Positions 46,792 to 56,845 of a stretch of DNA of 64,000 nt are shown here, piece after piece. The notes under the pieces were generated by a model that was not told the origin of the DNA, ran no database searches, and worked only from the letters and a program-made list of their open reading frames with translations. Origin of the DNA: Acinetobacter albensis (lineage in GTDB: Bacteria > Pseudomonadota > Gammaproteobacteria > Pseudomonadales > Moraxellaceae); contig NZ_FMBK01000008.1 of assembly GCF_900095025.1 (NCBI RefSeq), positions 1-64,000 of the forward strand, written 5' to 3'. The translations under genes and the position numbers were made by a program. Position 1 is the first letter of the stretch, and the number at the start of each line of letters is the position of its first letter.

Positions 46792-47403
46792 TTAGCGTTT
46801 CACCACAATTGAATCAATGCCGCTACGTTGTAAGCTTTGCTGAGCAAGAAGAGCAGACTCTGCAGAATCATAAGGACCAGAAATGACTCGATACCACGTT
46901 TGACCATTTTCTACCGATTTCATCACATCTGCAGATAAGCCATTTAAAATAATTTCTGCACGTCGCGTGTCAGCACTGTCTGGATCAGAATAACTACGGA
47001 CTTGAAGAATGTAGCTAGCTTGATGTGCAACAGGAGCTTCTGAAGTCTCAATACCTGATTCTGTACTTTCAGTATTGATGGTCGGTTCTGGCTCTGGTGC
47101 CTCGACAATCACGACGGTACCTGAACTTTTACTTTCAGGCACTGCTTGTTCAGGAATAGGAGTGACTTGTTGCTGAGGCAATAAATCGTAGAAACGATAG
47201 TCTTTATTGGTTTCTTCTTGATAATGCTCAGAATTAATCTGATTTTTTGGCTGAACAGGTGCCCACGGTTTCCATAGCATTAAAGCTACAGCAAAACTTA
47301 ACACGATTAAAATCACGACAAGCGTTCCGAGCCACGCTGGAATGAGGGGCTTTTTAGGCTTATTCGGTCGCTCAGATACACCGCGCTGCGTTTTTCCAAA
47401 CAC
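46792..47403 (-). CDS. SPOR-domain membrane protein (FtsN-like)
   Basis: A 203-residue bitopic protein: short basic cytoplasmic N-terminus, one transmembrane helix (about 23-44), a Pro/Glu-rich periplasmic linker with KDYRFYDLLPQQQV, and a C-terminal SPOR domain (about 128-203: YILQVRSYSDPDSADTRRAE... TWYRVISGPYDS). SPOR domains bind denuded septal glycan. The argS-SPOR order resembles Pseudomonas, where the partner is called FtsN-like. Whether this is the essential FtsN cannot be decided here. Confidence 0.83.
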   Translation of the reverse strand: MFGKTQRGVSERPNKPKKPLIPAWLGTLVVILIVLSFAVALMLWKPWAPVQPKNQINSEHYQEETNKDYRFYDLLPQQQVTPIPEQAVPESKSSGTVVIVEAPEPEPTINTESTESGIETSEAPVAHQASYILQVRSYSDPDSADTRRAEIILNGLSADVMKSVENGQTWYRVISGPYDSAESALLAQQSLQRSGIDSIVVKR

Positions 47404-47430
47404 GTAGGATTCCTCTCTTATTGTCTCATT

Positions 47431-49236
47431 TTACATTTCATAAGGTGCTGATACACCAAGTAATGTTAAACCATTTTTCAACACTTGTTGTACGTTTATA
47501 GATAACAATAAACGCGCTTGAGAAAGCGGAATATTTTGATCATCTAAAACTTTTGCATCATCTAAGTTGTACCAACCATGGAATAAAGCTGCGAGCTCTT
47601 TCAAATAGTTTCCAATTTGATGCGGCTCATAACTATTCGCAGCACGAATCAAAATTTCAGGATAAGCTGCGAGTTTAGCGAGTATTTCTGTTTCAGCTTC
47701 AAGTGTTAATAACGAGGCATTATAGTTCGCCAATTGATCACGAGCGAAGGGAATATTTTTTTCTGGTGCTTTGATATCGACCATACGGTTGACGCGAGCA
47801 TAGGCATATTGAATATAATATACTGCATTGTCTTTGCTTTGTGATACTGCAAGATCAAGATCAAAATCAATATGTTGTTCAGATTTACGCATCACATAAT
47901 AAAACCGTGCCGCGTCATTTCCGACTTCTTTACGCAAATCACGTAAAGTCACAAACTGGCCTGAACGAGATGACATTTGAATCATCTCTCCACCACGCCA
48001 TAAGCTGACAAATTGAACCAATAGGACGGTTAATTTTTTCGAGTCATAGCCCAGGGCATCAATCGTTGCTTTGACACGCGCGATGTAACCATGATGGTCA
48101 GAACCCCAAATATCCACGATATCAGTATAGCCGCGTTGTAATTTATTCAAATGGTAGGCAATGTCTGAAGCAAAATATGTGGTTTGACCATTACGACGTT
48201 TGACCACACGGTCTTTTTCATCACCAAATTCAGTTGATTTAAACCAGATATTGCCTTCTTTTTCGTAAAGGAAGCCACGTTGATCAAGCATTTGAAGGGC
48301 TTCATCAATTTTAACCGTTAAAGAATCTTCACTAAACCATTGATTGAAAGTTACCCCGAACTCACCAAGGTCATCTTTAATGTCATCCAAAATAGCTTCT
48401 AATGCCGCTTGATGAAAAACACGATAACCTTCACTCAGCAAATTTTGAGCGTTAAAAATTAAACCATCGATATGTTTTTCTTTGTCTCCAGACAACACCA
48501 CTTTGTTGCCATCGGCATCTAATTCAGCAGCAAACTGTACATCTTCAGGAACATCTTTATAAACATCGACGACATCGCGTACGTACGCATTACCATCTTT
48601 TTCAATCACACTTTGTGCAATTTCTTTAACATAATCACCTTGATAGGCATTCTTGGGAAAGACCAGTGTTTGACCGGTTAATTCTAAATAACGCAAGTAG
48701 GTGGATGTTGCCAAAATATCCATTTGACGACCAGCATCATTGACGTAGTATTCGCGGTCAACTTTAGCACCCGTGGCTTCAAGAAGGTTGGCAACCGTCA
48801 TACCGTACGCTGCGCCACGTCCATGACCTACATGCAAACTTGAAGTCGGATTGGCTGAAACAAATTCAACTTGTATGCGTTTTTCAGCATTAGCATTACT
48901 TTGACCAAATTGATCTTTTTGTGCTTGAATCTGATCTAAAACCGTAAAACGCTGGTCAGCATTTAAAAAGAAATTGATAAATCCTGGACCTGCAATGTCT
49001 GCTTTACTAATATCTGCAACTTCAGGGAGATGAGCAAGGATTTTTTCTGCCAGATCACGAGGTTTCATTCCCGCAGCTTTAGCACCAATCATGGCAATAT
49101 TTGAAGCGAAATCACCATGTGTTCGGTCTTTGGTTCGCGTTAAATGTGCGCTGTTATTCCAGTCGGATGGGAGTACACCTTCAGCTTGAAGAGATTGCAC
49201 TGCATGATCGAGAGCTGCTTGGATTGCCGTATTCAT
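47431..49236 (-). CDS. argS: Arginyl-tRNA synthetase
   Basis: ArgS charges tRNA-Arg. The 601-residue class I enzyme has the HIGH-like HVGHGRGAAYG motif in VSANPTSSLHVGHGRG near residue 130, and the variant KMSKS region MSSRSGQFVTLRDL. The C-terminal DALR domain ends LLGVSAPYEM, an invariant ArgS terminus. The ATG at 49236 (MNTAIQAALDHAVQ) is the family start; the extra upstream residues are not used. The SPOR gene follows 27 bp later, so both may share a transcript. Confidence 0.97.
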   Translation of the reverse strand: MNTAIQAALDHAVQSLQAEGVLPSDWNNSAHLTRTKDRTHGDFASNIAMIGAKAAGMKPRDLAEKILAHLPEVADISKADIAGPGFINFFLNADQRFTVLDQIQAQKDQFGQSNANAEKRIQVEFVSANPTSSLHVGHGRGAAYGMTVANLLEATGAKVDREYYVNDAGRQMDILATSTYLRYLELTGQTLVFPKNAYQGDYVKEIAQSVIEKDGNAYVRDVVDVYKDVPEDVQFAAELDADGNKVVLSGDKEKHIDGLIFNAQNLLSEGYRVFHQAALEAILDDIKDDLGEFGVTFNQWFSEDSLTVKIDEALQMLDQRGFLYEKEGNIWFKSTEFGDEKDRVVKRRNGQTTYFASDIAYHLNKLQRGYTDIVDIWGSDHHGYIARVKATIDALGYDSKKLTVLLVQFVSLWRGGEMIQMSSRSGQFVTLRDLRKEVGNDAARFYYVMRKSEQHIDFDLDLAVSQSKDNAVYYIQYAYARVNRMVDIKAPEKNIPFARDQLANYNASLLTLEAETEILAKLAAYPEILIRAANSYEPHQIGNYLKELAALFHGWYNLDDAKVLDDQNIPLSQARLLLSINVQQVLKNGLTLLGVSAPYEM

Positions 49237-49444
49237 AATCAGTCGAAAATAAGTGTCGCAGAAAAACCACAAATATAGCAAATTTCGCTGTCTTTAGGTG
49301 AACCCATTTGTATTGAATAAATCGTGTCCAAATATCTAGATCTCTTTGAAATCGGTTGAAGCTCAATCCCAGCAAAAAAAGCGTGATAAAAGCGTGAACT
49401 ATGGCATATGATGACACTTTAAAATTTTTGCAGAGTATGCAGCT

Positions 49445-49711
49445 ATGCAGCCTAAGCGTTCTATGATTATTGGCAGTATTCCAAAACTTTCTGCAAAATG
49501 GGCCACCATTGTGATGCCATTTATTTTATCGTGTCTGATGAGCGGTATTATTTCTTTGATTAATATGCTGCGTAATTTAGGCTGGATTGATGGTTTTATC
49601 ACACTCTGGTTTCATAACTGGATGATTTCTTGGGTTTTTGCTTTTCCCATTGTATTAATACTTTTGCCCATGGTGCGTAAATTGACGAGTAAACTGGTCG
49701 ACATTCCCTAG
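49445..49711 (+). CDS. DUF2798 small membrane protein
   Basis: An 88-residue protein with two hydrophobic helices (about 18-40 and 56-78) and the family pattern KLSAKWATIVMPFILSCLMSG...WMISWVFAFPIVLILLP. DUF2798 proteins have no established function. The ATG at 49445 lies 208 bp from argS, in the opposite direction. The ribosome binding site is weak. Confidence 0.82.
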   Translation: MQPKRSMIIGSIPKLSAKWATIVMPFILSCLMSGIISLINMLRNLGWIDGFITLWFHNWMISWVFAFPIVLILLPMVRKLTSKLVDIP

Positions 49712-49765
49712 CATCGCTTTTCAATTTTATGATGAATAACTGAAATGGCAATTCAGTATAAGTGC

Positions 49766-51073
49766 TTAAAGCAGGGCATCGACTATAGCGCGGATAATAC
49801 CCAAAATTAAGCCAATAAATGCACCGACCACCACGCCATTGACACGAATCATATGTAAGTCACCGCCGACTTCATTTTCAATCTTGTCAATCATTTCACG
49901 TGAATCCCATTCATGAATGCGTTCACTGATAAAAAGAATCACTTTCTCACTGTATTGATCACTTAAATTGACGGCTATTCCACTCATTCGATCATTCAAT
50001 AATTCACGTACTGCAGAGTTGGAGATGATATTTTCCCCGAGTTGCTGAATTGCGACCCTTAAATTTTGGGCAATTCCTGAATCTGGTTTGAGTAAATCTG
50101 CTTTTATCGCATCACACAGAATTACTACCGCACCACTAATAAAATTTAAGACTTGCGGACTATCCAGTAAGGCATCTTTGGTGTTGTTCAGGCGTTCGCT
50201 GGCCTGACTTTCATTATTTGCCAGTTCAAGCATCAATTGATGCCCCATTTCTTCAATTTTTTGTCGCCACGGATGTTCATGATCGGCCAGCATAGATTCA
50301 ACTCGTTCTATCAGTGAGTCAATCGTGCGTTGCTGTACATCAATTCCAATCCAACTGGCCCCTTTGGCCAGTTTCCAAACGCCCAGTTCTTTAAATAAGG
50401 TTCGAGTCAAATCATGCGTTTCTTCAGGATGCGAGGTCATCCATTCATGCGCTAAGTCTAGTCCCCGTTGTAATACATCTTGATGAAAGTCATTTTCCAG
50501 TACGGCTCGTAACATTTCACTGGCCAAAGTATTGATTTGGGTATTGCGTACCCATTGCACACTGTTGTTGCGAATAAAATGGCCAATTTGTTCTTGACCA
50601 ACAAATTCAAAAATTTTGGGTACAGTTTGTTGAATGAGTTGAGTGACTTGGCTGTTATTTTCAGGCTTTGCCAACCATTGTCCGATTGCAAGACTCAGAT
50701 CGGTATTACTTAAGCTTCTTTGTACCACTTGAGGGGACAAAAAATTCTCTTGAACAAAGCGTCCCATTGACTCTGCAATACGAGCTTTGTTACGTGGAAT
50801 AATTTCGGTATGGTCGCGTAAAAATTTGGGAATGGGTATTTTTCCAAATGGATTGCGAAACAGGACAGTAATGGCATACCAGTCTGCTAAGCCGCCGACC
50901 ACGCCAGCTTCGGCAGCAAGCATTAAAATATGAATCAGCCAGACATATTCAGGAACAAGTTTGGCGACCACCATCAGAATTAACCAGATCACAACTGCCA
51001 TCACCAAAGCAATTGTGGCGAAGCGTTTACTGCGTTGTAAACTCGGTGGAGCTGTAATTTCTGCTGTGGTCAT
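49766..51073 (-). CDS. DUF445 family membrane protein (YjiN-like)
   Basis: A 435-residue protein with two N-terminal helices (about 20-45 and 46-65), the conserved GGLADWYAITVLFRNPFGKIPIPK motif, shown as GGLADWYAITVLFRNPFG near 60-77, a long helical central region and a C-terminal helix (about 413-433). This matches DUF445/YjiN. Function is unknown. AGGAATATTGC precedes the ATG. The downstream neighbour is convergent DUF2798. Confidence 0.87.
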   Translation of the reverse strand: MTTAEITAPPSLQRSKRFATIALVMAVVIWLILMVVAKLVPEYVWLIHILMLAAEAGVVGGLADWYAITVLFRNPFGKIPIPKFLRDHTEIIPRNKARIAESMGRFVQENFLSPQVVQRSLSNTDLSLAIGQWLAKPENNSQVTQLIQQTVPKIFEFVGQEQIGHFIRNNSVQWVRNTQINTLASEMLRAVLENDFHQDVLQRGLDLAHEWMTSHPEETHDLTRTLFKELGVWKLAKGASWIGIDVQQRTIDSLIERVESMLADHEHPWRQKIEEMGHQLMLELANNESQASERLNNTKDALLDSPQVLNFISGAVVILCDAIKADLLKPDSGIAQNLRVAIQQLGENIISNSAVRELLNDRMSGIAVNLSDQYSEKVILFISERIHEWDSREMIDKIENEVGGDLHMIRVNGVVVGAFIGLILGIIRAIVDALL

Positions 51074-51097
51074 GCAATATTCCTGTTGACGTGTATA

Positions 51098-51670
51098 TTA
51101 TTTTGTAGTCGTCGGTACTTGGGGCTGTAAAACTTGTCCAGTCGGACTCAGTCCGTATTTCGCTCCCAGAGATTGTAAAATCAGATGCGCATCAAAAGCT
51201 TCATTGGGTGCTTTTTTCTGATCTTTATAACATTCAATAGTATAGGAAACTTGCACAGGGTCAATATCAACCACACGTGGCATATCATAAAACGGATCAG
51301 GCCAAAAAGCAGGATGGCGACGAGAATAACCATAACGAGAATAAGAATACGGATAGTACATGGGAGATGGATAAACCAGTGCTTGGCGTGGCGGTTGCTG
51401 AGAACGGTTGCTTGGATCATTTAATACTTTAAAATAGCGAAATCCATTGTGTACCGTGGTTTGTGCGGCCTTGACCAACGTAATTTCCTCTGCTGTAGCA
51501 AAACTCATGTTGGGACGAGCCAAAAAACCAATACGAAAGGATTGGGTATTTAAAGGTGTTTGACTGAATTGACCCAATTGGTCGAAAGTCAGAGGCTTAG
51601 AAGGCGTCATTGCACAGCCAGAGAGTGCAAGCGTTGCAATGAGACTAAACCCTATAAGATAGTTTTTCAT
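51098..51670 (-). CDS. Lipoprotein of the CC0125/CC1285 type
   Basis: A 190-residue lipoprotein with lipobox LSGC (Cys at about residue 19) and a mature part containing FRIGFLARPNMSFATAEEI and NGFRYFKVL, then a Tyr/Pro/Arg-rich region (PYSYSRYGYSRRHPAFWPDP) and a conserved YTIECYKDQK strand. It resembles the small CC0125/CC1285 lipoprotein family, of unknown role. The ATG at 51670 follows GGAGG; an in-frame ATG-less extension upstream is discounted. Confidence 0.72.
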   Translation of the reverse strand: MKNYLIGFSLIATLALSGCAMTPSKPLTFDQLGQFSQTPLNTQSFRIGFLARPNMSFATAEEITLVKAAQTTVHNGFRYFKVLNDPSNRSQQPPRQALVYPSPMYYPYSYSRYGYSRRHPAFWPDPFYDMPRVVDIDPVQVSYTIECYKDQKKAPNEAFDAHLILQSLGAKYGLSPTGQVLQPQVPTTTK

Positions 51671-51720
51671 GTTGAACCTCCATACCATTTACTGTGTGCG
51701 GGAGGAGACACAATAAAGAG

Positions 51721-52260
51721 TTAAAAACTGCTGTTGGGTTGGGTTAAAAATTCCAGTTCTTCTGCGGTAGAGCGACGCGCTAAAATATGATTACGATGTG
51801 GATAACGACCAAAGCGATCAATAATGATTTTATGCTTTTTCTCATAATCCAGATTAAGCGGATTACCCAAACGCTGAAATAATTTTAACGCGAATTCATG
51901 TATCAGTTTCGATTCACTGTGCATAAAAGGCATATATAGAAATGTACGTTGTTCCGGACTTAATTGTTGATCTAAATCTAAACTAATGGCTTCTTGTGCC
52001 AGCGCCAATGCCAAAGCATCTTGTGCAAACGCATGCGCTTGATCACGAAATAAATTACGCGAAAATTGATCAAGAACAATAATTTCTGCCAAACGGCCTT
52101 CAGCTGTTTTACGCCATGACCAAAGCTCTGCTTGAGCGGCTTGTGTGTGAACAGCGGAAAACTTGTCTTGAATCAGCTGATCGAAAGCATCACTTTTTGC
52201 AAACCAGACAGGCTGAGTTTCTGGATTAAACCAAAAACTCAATACATCTTGATAATTCAT
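51721..52260 (-). CDS. DUF924 family protein
   Basis: A 179-residue soluble, largely helical TPR-like protein. The N-terminal VLSFWFNPETQPVWFAKSDAFD, shown here as LSFWFNPETQPVWFAKSDAF, and central IIVLDQFSRNLFRDQAHAFA plus LYMPFMHSESK are the DUF924 hallmarks. Function is unknown. It is divergent from gshA. Confidence 0.88.
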   Translation of the reverse strand: MNYQDVLSFWFNPETQPVWFAKSDAFDQLIQDKFSAVHTQAAQAELWSWRKTAEGRLAEIIVLDQFSRNLFRDQAHAFAQDALALALAQEAISLDLDQQLSPEQRTFLYMPFMHSESKLIHEFALKLFQRLGNPLNLDYEKKHKIIIDRFGRYPHRNHILARRSTAEELEFLTQPNSSF

Positions 52261-52362
52261 AATATTTACAAATCCTTAGCATTTATTCTTCAATACAATC
52301 ACAAAATTCAGGTGTCTTATAGAGTAACTTTGTGATAAAAATTCCAAAAATAAAATCAATGG

Positions 52363-52390
52363 TTTGCCTGAAAAGTAGACTGGGTATAAT
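52363..52390 (+). promoter_or_regulatory. Candidate promoter of gshA-dsbB
   Basis: A perfect TATAAT at 52385-52390 lies 16 bp after a TTTGCC -35-like box (52363-52368), 81 bp upstream of the gshA ATG. Confidence 0.5.
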
Positions 52391-52471
52391 GTGCAGTTTT
52401 AAAATCACGTTATACTGATATAAACTGATGATTTTATTTTAGTAGTTATCTTCCGACAAGCGAGATTGTTA

Positions 52472-54049
52472 ATGAATCAACCCGAATCGACCTCTCAAGC
52501 TATATTACCGACTTGGGTGGATTCTTCGCTATTTAAAGGCATGTTACGTGGGATTGAGCGTGAAAGCCTCCGTATGCAAAATAATGGTTTTTTATCACAA
52601 GCGTTACATCCGAAATCACTTGGATCGGCCTTAACACATCCGCATATCACTACGGATTACTCAGAAGCCTTGATGGAGTTTATTACGCCGCCTCAAGACA
52701 GTATCCAAAAAGTACTGCATTATTTGGAAGATATTCATGCGATTGCGCATCGTCATTTGGAACATGGTGAAAAACTGTGGCCTTTATCGATGCCTTGCAT
52801 GTTAGATGATAATGAAGAAAATATTCGTTTGGCCCAATATGGCAGCTCAAATATAGGGCGTTTCAAAACCTTATATCGTCATGGTTTGGGCGTACGTTAT
52901 GGTCGCCGTATGCAGACTATTTCAGGGGTACATTATAATTTATCTTTTCCTGACCCAGTGTTTGAAGCGCTGCAACAGCATGAAACCGATGCAGCGTTAA
53001 AGCAATTAAGTTTGCAGGATTATCGGAGTCATCGCTACTTTGGTTTAATCCGTAATTTTATTCGTTTAACCCCTCTGGTGATGTTTTTGGTTGGGGCCAG
53101 TCCGTCGGTCTGCCAGTGTTTTATGACTGGACGTGAACATCAATTGTTGCCGTTATTAAAAGGCACTTTGTTCCTGCCTTACGCCACTGCACTACGTATG
53201 GGCAATTTCGGTTATCAAAATTCTGCACAGAAACAGCTTGGTATTCACTACAATACGATGTCAGGTTATTTGGATGGCTTGCAAAAAGCCGTTAAGACGC
53301 CGTATGCGCCATTTAGTCGTTTGGGTTTAAACAATGCGCAAGATGAACCAATTCAAATTAATGATCATGTATTACAAATTGAAAATGAGTACTACAGTTT
53401 AGTGCGTCCTAAACAAGTGCCTCAGGCGGGAGAGACACCTTCACAGGCACTGGAAAAGCGTGGCGTTGGCTATGTTGAATTACGTGCGGTAGATGTTAAT
53501 CCTTACAGTCCGATTGGTATCGATGAAAATACTGCAGCATTTTTAGAAGTCTTGGCCTTGTATTGTTTATTACAAGATAGTCCAGATTTGTTGGATGCAG
53601 AACAAGAGCAGATTGAACGAAACCAAATAGAAGTGGTCAATCGTGGTCGGGCACCGAATGCTTCGATCATTGATCCTACAGGTCAACATCCGATGGAGCA
53701 GTGGGCGCGTACTCATATCATGGAGATGCAAACATTAGCTGATGTTCTGAATGAAACCTACAGTACTGATCTATATTCGACTGCCTTGAATGTGATGCTT
53801 AAGCGAATTGATGAGGTCGATGAAACACTCTCTGCCCAAGTAATTGCTGATACTGTAGAAAATGGTGGTACTTGGAACTTTGGCAGTGTTATGGCACAAC
53901 AGCATGCTTTAAGTTATGAGCAGCACCCATTAAGTTCAGAGACACTGTCATATTTTGATGATTTGGCAACGCAGTCATTGCAACAACAAGAACAACTTGA
54001 ACAGGACAATTGTCTCAGTTTTGAGCAATATCTTACCGATTATCGATAA
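52472..54049 (+). CDS. gshA: Glutamate-cysteine ligase
   Basis: GshA catalyses the first step of glutathione synthesis. The 525-residue gammaproteobacterial-type enzyme shows GIERESLRMQ near residue 28, DYSEALMEFITPPQ, GRRMQTISGVHYNLSFPD and VEYVELRAVDVNPYSPIG-like GYVELRAVDVNPYSPIG. The ATG at 52472 starts MNQPESTSQ; two in-frame codons upstream are not needed. dsbB follows 18 bp later, so the two are likely co-transcribed. Confidence 0.95.
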   Translation: MNQPESTSQAILPTWVDSSLFKGMLRGIERESLRMQNNGFLSQALHPKSLGSALTHPHITTDYSEALMEFITPPQDSIQKVLHYLEDIHAIAHRHLEHGEKLWPLSMPCMLDDNEENIRLAQYGSSNIGRFKTLYRHGLGVRYGRRMQTISGVHYNLSFPDPVFEALQQHETDAALKQLSLQDYRSHRYFGLIRNFIRLTPLVMFLVGASPSVCQCFMTGREHQLLPLLKGTLFLPYATALRMGNFGYQNSAQKQLGIHYNTMSGYLDGLQKAVKTPYAPFSRLGLNNAQDEPIQINDHVLQIENEYYSLVRPKQVPQAGETPSQALEKRGVGYVELRAVDVNPYSPIGIDENTAAFLEVLALYCLLQDSPDLLDAEQEQIERNQIEVVNRGRAPNASIIDPTGQHPMEQWARTHIMEMQTLADVLNETYSTDLYSTALNVMLKRIDEVDETLSAQVIADTVENGGTWNFGSVMAQQHALSYEQHPLSSETLSYFDDLATQSLQQQEQLEQDNCLSFEQYLTDYR

Positions 54050-54067
54050 AAATGAAGAGGGTGTGCG

Positions 54068-54592
54068 ATGCAATCGAGTTATCGCTTGGTCAGTGGTTTT
54101 TTGGTTTTGGCCAGTATCATTGGAATGGCCTTTGCTTTGTATTTAGAACACGTACAAGGTCTGGAACCGTGTCCTTTGTGTGTATTTCAACGACTAGGAC
54201 TGATTGGGTTGGGCGTGGTGTCTTTAATCGCCTTTTTACACAATCCAATTTCCACCGCGTTTAAGCGTGGTTATGCATTGCTGGGCAGTCTGGCTATCTT
54301 ATGGTCTACAGCTGTGGCGGCACGTCATGTATGGTTGCAACATTTACCACCTGATCAAGTTCCCAGTTGCGGTCCGGGTCTCGATTATTGGGTCAATACC
54401 TTGCCTTTAAAATCGGTATTTGAACAAGTGCTAACGGGTTCTGGAGAATGTGCCAAAGTCGATTGGACATTCTTGGGTCAATCGCTTCCAGTCTGGTCGT
54501 TGTTGTTTTTTGCTGTATTGACGTTAGTCAGCATATGGCAATCTTTTCGTCATTATCCATCGATAGGGCGTAAATGGAATAAGAAAAAATAA
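54068..54592 (+). CDS. dsbB: Disulfide bond formation protein DsbB
   Basis: DsbB reoxidises DsbA with quinone in the inner membrane. The 174-residue protein has four helices, the first redox pair in [11 protein letters not shown] (about residues 33-43) and the second pair in the periplasmic loop (SCGPGLDYW and SGECAKVDW). GAAGAGGGTGTGCG precedes the ATG. Its partner DsbA is encoded at 21211-21828. Confidence 0.95.
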   Translation: MQSSYRLVSGFLVLASIIGMAFALYLEHVQGLEPCPLCVFQRLGLIGLGVVSLIAFLHNPISTAFKRGYALLGSLAILWSTAVAARHVWLQHLPPDQVPSCGPGLDYWVNTLPLKSVFEQVLTGSGECAKVDWTFLGQSLPVWSLLFFAVLTLVSIWQSFRHYPSIGRKWNKKK

Positions 54593-54660
54593 TCAGAACC
54601 TATTTCCTCTGTTTGCAGCATAAAAGAAGTAAACAGAGGAGAGAGTCGCATGACGAAGCC

Positions 54661-56004
54661 TTATTTAAACCTTTCTGATCCTGCAAGCTCGGACTGACTT
54701 TCTAAATTTACCCAATACTCATGAACACCCTCTGTGACTGTCTGATTTTTGGGTGGATAAAACCATTTCACTAATTGTTCAGCGACCTGCGCATGGTAGT
54801 GAATTTCAAAATGGTTCACGCCATAAAAAATAGCTTTATGCGATGCGGGTAATTTTAATTGAAAACGTGGGTCAGGGTGTTCGCCTAAAGCACTTTTAAC
54901 ACTAACCAAATAATCTCCTAATACCTCTAAGTGGCGATTTTTCCTATTTTTATAAGCCACTGAACCTGCAACAAAATAGGTGTTGATATGTGAGGATAAC
55001 GGAGCAGGTTTTCGATTGTCATCCATACCGCCGATGCGAGCAGTACTGTGTTCCCAATCATCATCACGGACACTGCCATAACGTAAATCTAAAATACCAT
55101 TGCTGCGAATATTGACAATATGGCGAATAATTTTAACAAAAGGGAAATGTCCGAGTTTATCTTGCAAAATAAATCCAAAACGTTCTAATACTGCGCCATG
55201 ATGAGGTGATGCTAGACAGACCAAATTTTCAGTAAGATGCAACCAATGGTGTATATTTTGTTTTCCATAAAACAGCGCGCTGCGTAATACCAAACCGCCC
55301 ATACTGTGTCCAATTAAATCAATACTACTGATATTGGGGTTACGACGGACCAAATCTTGTAGTGTATTGGCGAGGCTACGTCCATTTGCAGAAATACGAC
55401 GGCCTGAATTGTAATTTAAGTACAGCATCGTATTGTGGTCGCGCTGTGCCAACAACTTTTCACCAATCCCCCCATGTTGAGGATTTGACCATTCCAGATG
55501 GTTCATACATAAACCATGTGCAAAAATCACAATACGTCCAGACAATTCACCATGTTGCAATTCACCATAATGATCGTATAAGACCATCGGCAAAGAGACT
55601 GGGTTTTGATATTTTAATAAATAATCGCCCAATATCCCATTTAAAACACCCACCAAAAAATGCAGTGAAGGGGTCAGCGGTTTATCATGGAGTTTTGGAT
55701 ATTTTTCAATAATTTTACGTAAACCTGGCGCAAGCAAATAAGAACTATAATTCAGCAAAGTGTCATAGGAAAATTGATAGAGCTTTTCAATAGAGGGAAT
55801 ATTCTGTAATTTTTTTGAACGTTGTTCACTCATTCCAAAGAGGCTAATCAAGATTTCACGTTGAATCACCTGGATCAGATCTTGTACTGCATCCCCTAAA
55901 CGCGTGGTAACCAATTGTGCAAGCCCTTCTAATACGTCAGCTTGGCTAGGTGGTGTGCGATCCCACTTACAATAGGTTTCATGCAATGGTGTTAAGCTTG
56001 GCAT
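54661..56004 (-). CDS. Alpha/beta hydrolase, lipase/PGAP1-like
   Basis: A 447-residue protein with a helical N-terminal region (1-140) and an alpha/beta hydrolase domain. The nucleophile elbow is GHSMGGLVLRSALF near residue 233; an oxyanion-type loop is IVIFAHGLCMNHLEW near 160; a late His is in GVNHFEIHYHAQVAEQL. No signal peptide is seen. It is probably an esterase or lipase of unknown substrate. AGGACAAA precedes the ATG. No clear terminator follows. Confidence 0.8.
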   Translation of the reverse strand: MPSLTPLHETYCKWDRTPPSQADVLEGLAQLVTTRLGDAVQDLIQVIQREILISLFGMSEQRSKKLQNIPSIEKLYQFSYDTLLNYSSYLLAPGLRKIIEKYPKLHDKPLTPSLHFLVGVLNGILGDYLLKYQNPVSLPMVLYDHYGELQHGELSGRIVIFAHGLCMNHLEWSNPQHGGIGEKLLAQRDHNTMLYLNYNSGRRISANGRSLANTLQDLVRRNPNISSIDLIGHSMGGLVLRSALFYGKQNIHHWLHLTENLVCLASPHHGAVLERFGFILQDKLGHFPFVKIIRHIVNIRSNGILDLRYGSVRDDDWEHSTARIGGMDDNRKPAPLSSHINTYFVAGSVAYKNRKNRHLEVLGDYLVSVKSALGEHPDPRFQLKLPASHKAIFYGVNHFEIHYHAQVAEQLVKWFYPPKNQTVTEGVHEYWVNLESQSELAGSERFK

Positions 56005-56246
56005 TTTGTCCTATCCTTTATTTGACGCTATATCCCAGACATTTTATTTTTCTTGGGTATTCAATATAAATACTGAACTGATAATCTGTTAAGATTTATT
56101 TCGATTCACTTTTACAATAACGATAATTGTAGTTAACTTTTATTTTTTTTGTCTAACAATTGCTGTTATATGTGTAAATGATGAAAAAATCGTAAAAAAG
56201 ATGAGTTGAATATAGATAAAATCAAACAAAGATGTAATAAAAATAT

Positions 56247-56831
56247 ATGAATATCATTTATTTACATGGATTTAAAAGTGGTTCTTTATCCCTTAAAGGG
56301 CAGCTTATTCAAGCCTATTGTCAGCAACATAGCGCGGATCAGGTACATTTGCCAGATTTAAATATGTCACCTGAACAAGTCTTGTCGCATGTAGGTGAGA
56401 TGATTCAACGTCTAGATGAAGTGGCGCTCATAGGCAGTAGTTTAGGGGGCTTCTATGCGACACAGTTGGTCGCAAAATATCATGTTCCTGCTGTACTGAT
56501 TAATCCTGCTATGCGACCATGGCAATTGTTTTACGATTTATTTGATCAGGTAAACATCCCGTATGTTGTAAATGCACAATGGACTTTAGAACATACTCAA
56601 CTGGATCAACTTAAACACATGGCTGTGCCATTTGTACAAGATGCATCCAAAATTTTAGTCTTGCTACAACAAGGCGATGAGATTTTGGATTATCGTGAAG
56701 CACAGCGTTATTATAGTTTCCCCTTGCATCAGTCCATGATGATCACTGAGGCAAAGGGCAGCCACGCAATGAATAATTTCGTAGACAAAATACCGATGGC
56801 ATTACAGTTTTTATCGGATTGTATTAAATAA
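56247..56831 (+). CDS. yqiA: YqiA/YcfP-family alpha/beta hydrolase (esterase)
   Basis: A 194-residue small hydrolase starting MNIIYLHGFKSGSLSLKGQL, with the nucleophile motif IGSSLGGFYATQLVAKY near residue 71, VLINPAMRP and a late His in EAKGSHAMNNF near 176. The position just upstream of parE (14-bp gap) is the same as yqiA in E. coli. Its natural substrate is unknown. Confidence 0.87.
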   Translation: MNIIYLHGFKSGSLSLKGQLIQAYCQQHSADQVHLPDLNMSPEQVLSHVGEMIQRLDEVALIGSSLGGFYATQLVAKYHVPAVLINPAMRPWQLFYDLFDQVNIPYVVNAQWTLEHTQLDQLKHMAVPFVQDASKILVLLQQGDEILDYREAQRYYSFPLHQSMMITEAKGSHAMNNFVDKIPMALQFLSDCIK

Positions 56832-56845
56832 GGAAACAGTACAAC